In this document: piece by piece, positions 29,028 to 34,505 of the stretch | Position numbering within the stretch: position 1 is the first letter of the stretch | Layout of the letters: every line of letters starts with the position of its first letter | Source of the DNA: Nitrospiria bacterium | GTDB lineage: Bacteria; Nitrospirota; Nitrospiria; JACQBZ01 | DNA: 34,505 bases | Assembly: GCA_919901335.1 (NCBI GenBank) | Contig: CAKKOZ010000013.1 | Location: 1 to 34,505 of the forward strand | Direction: 5' to 3' | Notes under the pieces: generated by a model | Databases searched by the model: none | Told to the model about the DNA's origin: nothing | The model's input: the letters and a program-made list of their open reading frames with translations, nothing else | Made by a program: the position numbers and the translations under genes

Positions 29028-29794
29028 TTCTTCTTCAGCCAGAGCCTTTTATTAATCACATACGTCCCGACGAGGATGACCAGCAGCACGCTTACGACAT
29101 GCGGCGCGCGCAACGGGCCGAGATACAGGTCATCGGCGCGGAAGAAACTGACGATGAACCGGATCACGGAATAGAGTATCAGATAGAGACAAAAGATAAA
29201 CCCGTCGCCCCAGGGCCGCTTCCGGATGGACCAGAGAAACGCAAAGACCAGGGCGTTTAATCCCAGTTCGTACAGCATCACGGGATGGAGAGGAACCGGG
29301 CCGAACTCCCGTCCGGCGATGCTGCCCGGCGGAAAGACGATGCCCCACGGCATCGTCGTCGGCGTGCCGTGCGCGTCGCCGTTCATGAAATTTCCGAACC
29401 GCCCGAAGGCCTGCCCGAGAATCACGAGCGGCGCGCCGGCATCGGCCAGCGGCCAGAACGAAACGTGATGACGGCGGACGAACCAGATTCCGATCAGCAC
29501 GCCGCCAATGAGTCCTCCGTGAATCGCAAGCCCGCCGTGCCAGATCGCCGGAATCTCGGAGGGATTGCTGCCATAGTAAGACCAGTTGAACGCAACATAA
29601 TAGATCCGGGCGCCGATGATACCGCCCAGGAGGCAGTACATGATCAGGTTCCAGCTGTCGTCGTTTGAAAGCGGAATTCCCTTCCGGCGGACCTCTTTTC
29701 CGAGCAGCCAGCCGCCGACCATCGCCGCGATGAAATACATCAGGCCGTAGTAACGGATCGTAATCGGCCCAAACTGGATTAGGTCTGGATGCAT
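29024..29794 (-). CDS. lgt: Prolipoprotein diacylglyceryl transferase
   Basis: GPITIRYYGLMYFIAAMVGGWLLG; GGLAIHGGLIGGVLIG; GQAFGRFGNFMNGDAHGTPT. Confidence 0.96.
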   Translation of the reverse strand: MHPDLIQFGPITIRYYGLMYFIAAMVGGWLLGKEVRRKGIPLSNDDSWNLIMYCLLGGIIGARIYYVAFNWSYYGSNPSEIPAIWHGGLAIHGGLIGGVLIGIWFVRRHHVSFWPLADAGAPLVILGQAFGRFGNFMNGDAHGTPTTMPWGIVFPPGSIAGREFGPVPLHPVMLYELGLNALVFAFLWSIRKRPWGDGFIFCLYLILYSVIRFIVSFFRADDLYLGPLRAPHVVSVLLVILVGTYVINKRLWLKKK

Positions 29795-29808
29795 CTATTT
29801 ATCCTCGC

Positions 29809-30798
29809 TTATAATTTAATCGCTTCCCGCACTTCTTCCAAGGTTGCGCGAGCCGCCTTGCCGGCCTTCTCCGAGCCCTCGGCCACGACCGCCTCGACCT
29901 TCTTGGGATGCTTTGCCCATTTCTCCCGCTCCGACCAGATCGGCTCAAGCCGCTGAACCATCCGGTCGGCCGCCAGCTTTTTACAATCGACGCAGCCGAT
30001 GGCGGCCGTACGGCATTCCGTGTTCACACGATCGATCACGCCGATCGCGGAGAAAATTTTGTGATAGGAAAAAACGGGACAGAGATCCGGATTACCGCGA
30101 TCCGTTCGTCGGATCCGTGCCGGGTCGGTCACCATCGTCCGGAGTTTTTCACGGACGTCCTGCTCGGGGTCGGAAAGATAGATCGCGTTATTGTAGCTCT
30201 TGCTCATCTTTCGCCCGTCGGTGCCCAGGAGTTTCGGCACCTCGGCGAGCAGGGGCTGCGGCTCGGGAAAGACGGCCGTATAGAGATGGTTGAACCGACG
30301 GGCCAGCTCGCGCGTTAATTCCAGATGGGGAAGCTGGTCCACGCCCACCGGAACGACGTCGGCCTTGTAGATCAGAATATCGGCCGATTGAAGAACGGGA
30401 TAGCCCAGGAAACCGTACGTCGTCAGATCCCGCTCACGGAGCTCTTCGATCTTCTCTTTATAGGTCGGGTTTCGCTCCAGCCACGGCACCGGCGTGATCA
30501 TCGAGAGGAGCAGATGCAGCACGGCATGCTCCGGCACGCGGGACTGAATGAAGACGGCGCATTTGTCCGGATTGATCCCGGCCGAAAGCCAGTCGAGCAA
30601 CATCTCGCGGATGTACTCCCGGAGGCGGGTCGTATCGGCGTAATTGGTGGACAGGGCATGCCAGTCGGCCACAAAAAAATAGGCGTCGTAGTCCTGCTGG
30701 TATTTGATCCAGCTGTCCAGCGCGCCCAACCAGTTTCCCAGATGCATCCGTCCGCTGGGCTGCATCCCGCTCAGCATGCGTCGTTTCCGTTGCTTCAC
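29809..30798 (-). CDS. trpS: Tryptophanyl-tRNA synthetase
   Basis: RRMLSGMQPSGRMHLGNWLGALDSWI; GTDGRKMSKSYNNAIYLSD (KMSKS); ALSTNYADTTRLREYIREMLLDWLSAGINPDKCAVFIQS. Confidence 0.96.
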   Translation of the reverse strand: MKQRKRRMLSGMQPSGRMHLGNWLGALDSWIKYQQDYDAYFFVADWHALSTNYADTTRLREYIREMLLDWLSAGINPDKCAVFIQSRVPEHAVLHLLLSMITPVPWLERNPTYKEKIEELRERDLTTYGFLGYPVLQSADILIYKADVVPVGVDQLPHLELTRELARRFNHLYTAVFPEPQPLLAEVPKLLGTDGRKMSKSYNNAIYLSDPEQDVREKLRTMVTDPARIRRTDRGNPDLCPVFSYHKIFSAIGVIDRVNTECRTAAIGCVDCKKLAADRMVQRLEPIWSEREKWAKHPKKVEAVVAEGSEKAGKAARATLEEVREAIKL

Positions 30799-30824
30799 GA
30801 TGAATTACCTCCCGTATATTTATA

Positions 30825-31550
30825 CTAAAAAAAGAAGGGGCTGACGCCCAGGATCCACATCATGATATTCATGATCAGCGGCGAGAGGATCTGCGACCAG
30901 AACCCCAGCGGGTCCAGGAAGACCAGCGCGATGATGATAAAAAACCCGAACGGCTCGATGCTGGCCCAGGCCGCCGATTGACGATCCGGAAGGAGCCCGA
31001 CCATCACGCGGCCGCCGTCCAGCGGCGGGATCGGGATCATGTTGAAAACCGCCAGAACGACATTCCATTTCACGGCCTCGAAAAGCATCAGCAGAACCGG
31101 CACGAGGATGATTGCAACCGGATCACTCCAGACCGAGGGTCCGGTACCGGGCCGCAGGTGCAAAATCAGGTTTGGGTTGATCGCCACGATCAGACGAAAC
31201 AGTGCGCCGCAGGCGATCGCCAGGAGCAGATTCGTGGCCGGACCCGCGCCCGCCACCCAGATCATGTCCTCCTTGGGCCGTCGGAGGTTCATGAAATTCA
31301 CCGGCACCGGTTTCGCGTAGCCGAAGACGAAGCTGCCCTTCGTCGCGATCAGCAAAAAAATGGGCATCATAATCGTCCCGATGAGATCGATGTGCGGCAG
31401 CGGATTGAGCGTCAACCGGCCCATCATCCGGGCGGTGGGATCGCCCCGCCTGTTCGCCACCCAGCCGTGAGCCACCTCGTGGAGGATGACCGCAAGGAGG
31501 ATCGGGATGGCCGAGATCGAGATCTGTTGAACGATCGTGTTGATGTCCAT
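30825..31550 (-). CDS. Site-2 protease family (M50) membrane metalloprotease
   Basis: HEVAHGWVANRRGDPTARMMGRLTLNPLPHIDLIGTIMMP; FNMIPIPPLDGGRV. Confidence 0.93.
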   Translation of the reverse strand: MDINTIVQQISISAIPILLAVILHEVAHGWVANRRGDPTARMMGRLTLNPLPHIDLIGTIMMPIFLLIATKGSFVFGYAKPVPVNFMNLRRPKEDMIWVAGAGPATNLLLAIACGALFRLIVAINPNLILHLRPGTGPSVWSDPVAIILVPVLLMLFEAVKWNVVLAVFNMIPIPPLDGGRVMVGLLPDRQSAAWASIEPFGFFIIIALVFLDPLGFWSQILSPLIMNIMMWILGVSPFFF

Positions 31551-33496
31551 CAGTCTATCTGAACGAATTTGCCGTCCTTCGCCTGTATCACAAACAGTCG
31601 CTTTGCCACTTCGCCGTCCGGGGTGTAGCGGGTCGGCCCGGTAACCCCCGAGAAATTCTGGATCCGGCCCACGAAGTCCCGCACCGCCTCGCCGGTCACC
31701 GCACCCTGCTGCAATGCCTTCAGGATCAGTTGGGCGGTGTCATACGCCTGGGCCGCCAGGAGGGTCGGCTCCTCCTCGTAGCGGTTGCGATACCGCTCCA
31801 CGAAGGACCGCACCGATGGGTCCGTGCTGCCGGGGAAAAACCCGTCCACAAAAATCCCGCCGTCAATATATTTCCCGCCGATACGGAAAAGGTCTGGAGA
31901 GTTCCAACCGTTCGTCCCGAGAAGCGTCACCCCCTGAATCGAGTAGAAGGCCAGCTGAGCCGCCATCAGGCCGGCCTGATCGTAATCGCTCGGAAGAAAG
32001 ACGGCGTCGAACCCGGGTTTGTATTCCCGGATCCCGCCCTTTTGCTGGGGCGGCGGGCCCAGAAAGCCACCCTTGGAGAGATCGGCCTCTTTTAAATATT
32101 TGATCTGCGGTCCAAAATCGGTCGCATTCGGATCGTACGACGCCCGCGCGATGATCGCGCCGCCCCGTTTCACGACCTCTTCCGAGAACACCCGCATCAT
32201 CTCCGTCCCGTATCCGTCATCGGAATAGAGGATGCAGAAGCGTTTCAGGTTGAGCGCGTTGACGGCGTAGGCCGCGATCTCGCGGGCCTGCTGTCGGTTC
32301 GTGATCGAGTTCCGCAAAACGTATTTCCACGGCCGGGCCCAATCCTCCGATGCCGTCGGCGTCAGCAGCGGGATCCGGTGGGCGTCCGCTTTGGGTGCCG
32401 CGGCCGCCACCTGCCGGCTCAGCATCGGACCGATGATCGCGCTCACGCGGTATTCCCGGGCCAGTTCCTCCAGGCCGGTCTGCAGCGCGGCCGCGTCCCC
32501 TTCCGTGTCCTTGACGACGATCCCGGCAAATTTTTCGGGGGCCGCGTCCGACCCGGGATCCAGCGCCAGCCGGACGCCGTTAAGCACCTGCTGGCCGAAC
32601 GGTTTCAACCGGCCCGACAGCGGGAGCAACGCTCCGATCAGAACCCGGTGGCTCAGATAGATCTGCTTGATCGCGACGATCTTGCTCCGCGCCTTGGAAA
32701 CGGCCTTGTGCTTGGGATAGATTGAAAGGAAACGCCGCCATTCGCGTTCGGCCTCAAAATACTCTTTGGCCGATTCGTAGAGATCGGCCAACCTCAACAA
32801 GGCCGCATCGCCTGGATACCCTTTTGGAAACTGGCGAACCAGCTCTTCGAGCTCCGGCCGCGAGCTCATGTTCAGCAGCTCCTGCACCCGGTCTTCGATC
32901 GCCCGCTTCTCCTCCTCCTGGCTCCATTCCTTTTTCAACATCTCCTTCACGGCCTGCACGAGGTCCTTTTTATTCAAAAGAACCTCGATGATGCGGTCGG
33001 TCAGGGCCTGCCTCGCGGCCGGATCCCGGCTCAGGTTCCGTTCGAGCTCCAGAATCGGGAGGGCGTTATCGAACTGGCCAAGGCCGATATAGGCCTCGGA
33101 CAGTTCATGCCGGGCCCGTTCGGCCAACGGCGAATGGGGAAGCTCGTTCAATATCTTCTGATACTGGACGACCGCGTCAGTGTCATTTTGCTGTTGACGG
33201 CTGATCTGGGCCAGACCAAAATAGGCTTGATCCCTCAGCGGCGATTGCGGATAGGTCGCGAGCAGGAACTGATAGGCAAGCTGCGCCTGCTCCGGATCGC
33301 CCGCGCCGACGGCCGCAAGGGCTCGGTCCAGGAGCTCCTGGGCATTCGCCTCGGGCGTTGCCGTCGTGTCACCGGCCGGCGGCTCCTGCGCGCCGATCGG
33401 CGCCTGGAGCACGAGCCCTAAAATCATCGCGGCCGAAAAAATTCCGGCCGTTCCCCTTGCGCTCCGCTTCTTCGATAAAACTGTCGTCATCCTCAC
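31550..33496 (-). CDS. TPR plus type-1 periplasmic-binding fold protein (LpoA-like penicillin-binding protein activator / branched-chain amino acid ABC substrate-binding family)
   Basis: N-terminal signal peptide and TPR-like repeats; RVLIGALLPLSGRLKPFGQQVLNGVRLALD; VSAIIGPMLSRQVAAAAPKADAHRIPLLTPTAS. Start is GTG 33496 or ATG 33490. Confidence 0.88.
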   Translation of the reverse strand: MRMTTVLSKKRSARGTAGIFSAAMILGLVLQAPIGAQEPPAGDTTATPEANAQELLDRALAAVGAGDPEQAQLAYQFLLATYPQSPLRDQAYFGLAQISRQQQNDTDAVVQYQKILNELPHSPLAERARHELSEAYIGLGQFDNALPILELERNLSRDPAARQALTDRIIEVLLNKKDLVQAVKEMLKKEWSQEEEKRAIEDRVQELLNMSSRPELEELVRQFPKGYPGDAALLRLADLYESAKEYFEAEREWRRFLSIYPKHKAVSKARSKIVAIKQIYLSHRVLIGALLPLSGRLKPFGQQVLNGVRLALDPGSDAAPEKFAGIVVKDTEGDAAALQTGLEELAREYRVSAIIGPMLSRQVAAAAPKADAHRIPLLTPTASEDWARPWKYVLRNSITNRQQAREIAAYAVNALNLKRFCILYSDDGYGTEMMRVFSEEVVKRGGAIIARASYDPNATDFGPQIKYLKEADLSKGGFLGPPPQQKGGIREYKPGFDAVFLPSDYDQAGLMAAQLAFYSIQGVTLLGTNGWNSPDLFRIGGKYIDGGIFVDGFFPGSTDPSVRSFVERYRNRYEEEPTLLAAQAYDTAQLILKALQQGAVTGEAVRDFVGRIQNFSGVTGPTRYTPDGEVAKRLFVIQAKDGKFVQID

Positions 33497-33504
33497 AGTA
33501 GGTC

Positions 33505-33533
33505 ACTATAAAAGAAGCAGCCCCTCATGTCAA
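33505..33533 (-). promoter_or_regulatory. sigma70-type promoter of the LpoA-like/M50/trpS/lgt gene string
   Basis: Minus strand TTGACA (33533-33528), 17-nt spacer, TATAGT (33510-33505). Confidence 0.65.
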
Positions 33534-33561
33534 CAGAACGTCGGTGGAAATTCGGACGGGC

Positions 33562-33590
33562 TTGTGTTCGCCCGCGGGTTGAAGTAAAAT
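33562..33590 (+). promoter_or_regulatory. Putative xerC/D promoter
   Basis: TTGTGT (33562-33567), 17-nt spacer, TAAAAT (33585-33590); overlaps the upstream-most ATG of the ORF. Confidence 0.35.
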
Positions 33591-33606
33591 GGCCGCACAT
33601 ACCTAC

Positions 33607-34494
33607 ATGCAAGCACACATCCAACAGTTTCTCCAATACCTCACGGTCGAGAAAGGGCTCTCGCCCAATACGATCGTGGCCTATGCCGCCGACTTGAAAC
33701 AGTTCTCCGAATTCCTAAAGGAGCGAGGACGTAACCGGCTTGAAGACGTCGTCCGCCAGGATCTTCTGGACTTTCTGGCCGCGCGAAAACGAAATGGCCT
33801 CTCGTCCCGCTCGCTCGCGCGCCAGATCGCGACCCTCCGCAATTTTTACCGTTTCCTAAACCACGAAAAAATTCTGACGGCGGATCCCACGCAAAACATC
33901 GAATCGCCTCGGGACTGGAAGCGTTTGCCGAAGACGCTGGCCTTCGAAGAAGTCGAGCGCCTCCTCAATCTTCCGAAAGGCGATACCCCTTCGGCCGTCC
34001 GCGACGACGCCCTGATCGAACTGATGTACGCCACCGGCCTGCGCGTCTCGGAACTTACCGCGCTCCCGCTCCAGGCGGTCAATACCGTGGCCGGATACGT
34101 TCTCGCGACCGGCAAGGGGCGCAAACAGCGGATCATCCCGATGGGCGATATGGCCCTTCAAAAAATCAAGATATACCTGGAAACGGCCCGGGCAAAATTA
34201 ACCCAAGGGCTTGCATCCGATTGGATCTTTGTAAACCGCTCCGGACGCGGTCTCACGCGGCAGGGCTGCTGGAAGCTGTTGAAGAAATACGCCCGGCGGG
34301 CCGGGATGAGGCGTTCTATCTCACCGCACATGCTGCGGCACTCGTTCGCAACGCATCTTCTGGAACGCGGCGCCGATCTGCGTTCGGTCCAGGCGATGCT
34401 GGGCCATGCGGACCTGTCCACCACACAGATTTACACGCAGGTCACGCGTCATCGCTTAAAGCAGATTCATGAGCAGCTTCATCCGCGGGGATGA
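33607..34494 (+). CDS. xerD: Tyrosine recombinase XerC/XerD
   Basis: FLQYLTVEKGLSPNTIVAYAADLKQF; LIELMYATGLRVSEL; SPHMLRHSFATHLLERGADLRSVQAMLGHADLSTTQIYTQV catalytic R..HxxR..H..Y. Start at 33607 preferred over 33589. Confidence 0.93.
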   Translation: MQAHIQQFLQYLTVEKGLSPNTIVAYAADLKQFSEFLKERGRNRLEDVVRQDLLDFLAARKRNGLSSRSLARQIATLRNFYRFLNHEKILTADPTQNIESPRDWKRLPKTLAFEEVERLLNLPKGDTPSAVRDDALIELMYATGLRVSELTALPLQAVNTVAGYVLATGKGRKQRIIPMGDMALQKIKIYLETARAKLTQGLASDWIFVNRSGRGLTRQGCWKLLKKYARRAGMRRSISPHMLRHSFATHLLERGADLRSVQAMLGHADLSTTQIYTQVTRHRLKQIHEQLHPRG

Positions 34495-34505
34495 GGCGGC
34501 CGCTC

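Noticed and set aside
34496-34503. NotI site GCGGCCGC at the very end of the window, with a total length in the fosmid range
   Set aside because: Could hint at a clone end, but the site can occur by chance in GC-rich DNA and no vector sequence is visible.
1-34505. CRISPR arrays, prophage, transposases, toxin-antitoxin or defence islands
   Set aside because: No spaced direct-repeat array and no diagnostic proteins seen. XerC/D is a housekeeping-type recombinase rather than evidence of an integrative element.

Overview
This 34.5-kb window looks like a bacterial chromosomal segment, possibly Nitrospirota-like (an impression only, not tested). It starts inside the 5' end of a 16S rRNA gene on the minus strand, which has a canonical promoter and a boxA-like leader element. 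It then carries mostly housekeeping genes. In minus-strand order the main blocks are: miaB-vanZ-like-mtaB; a long pyrimidine cluster pyrR-pyrB-pyrC-DUF4149-like-carA-sppA-carB-greA-DHODH-like; guaB-guaA-rluB-like-aspS-small repeat protein; LpoA-like-M50 protease-trpS-lgt-membrane protein; and a 91-aa ORF-scpA-scpB-mtnB-like. Plus-strand genes are a molybdopterin (sulfite-oxidase-type) oxidoreductase, dnaE-accA, and xerC/D. I found no CRISPR array, phage, transposase or obvious defence system. The observations most worth a second look are: a PyrR-type attenuator ahead of pyrR; a simple-sequence insertion in the CarA interdomain linker; an uncharacterised 79-aa protein made of two 30-aa repeats with a perfect Shine-Dalgarno; a REP-like palindrome supplying the greA stop codon; several promoters placed so that the mRNAs would be nearly leaderless; and a predicted lipoprotein form of SppA inside the pyrimidine operon. 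No clearly new multi-gene system is visible.
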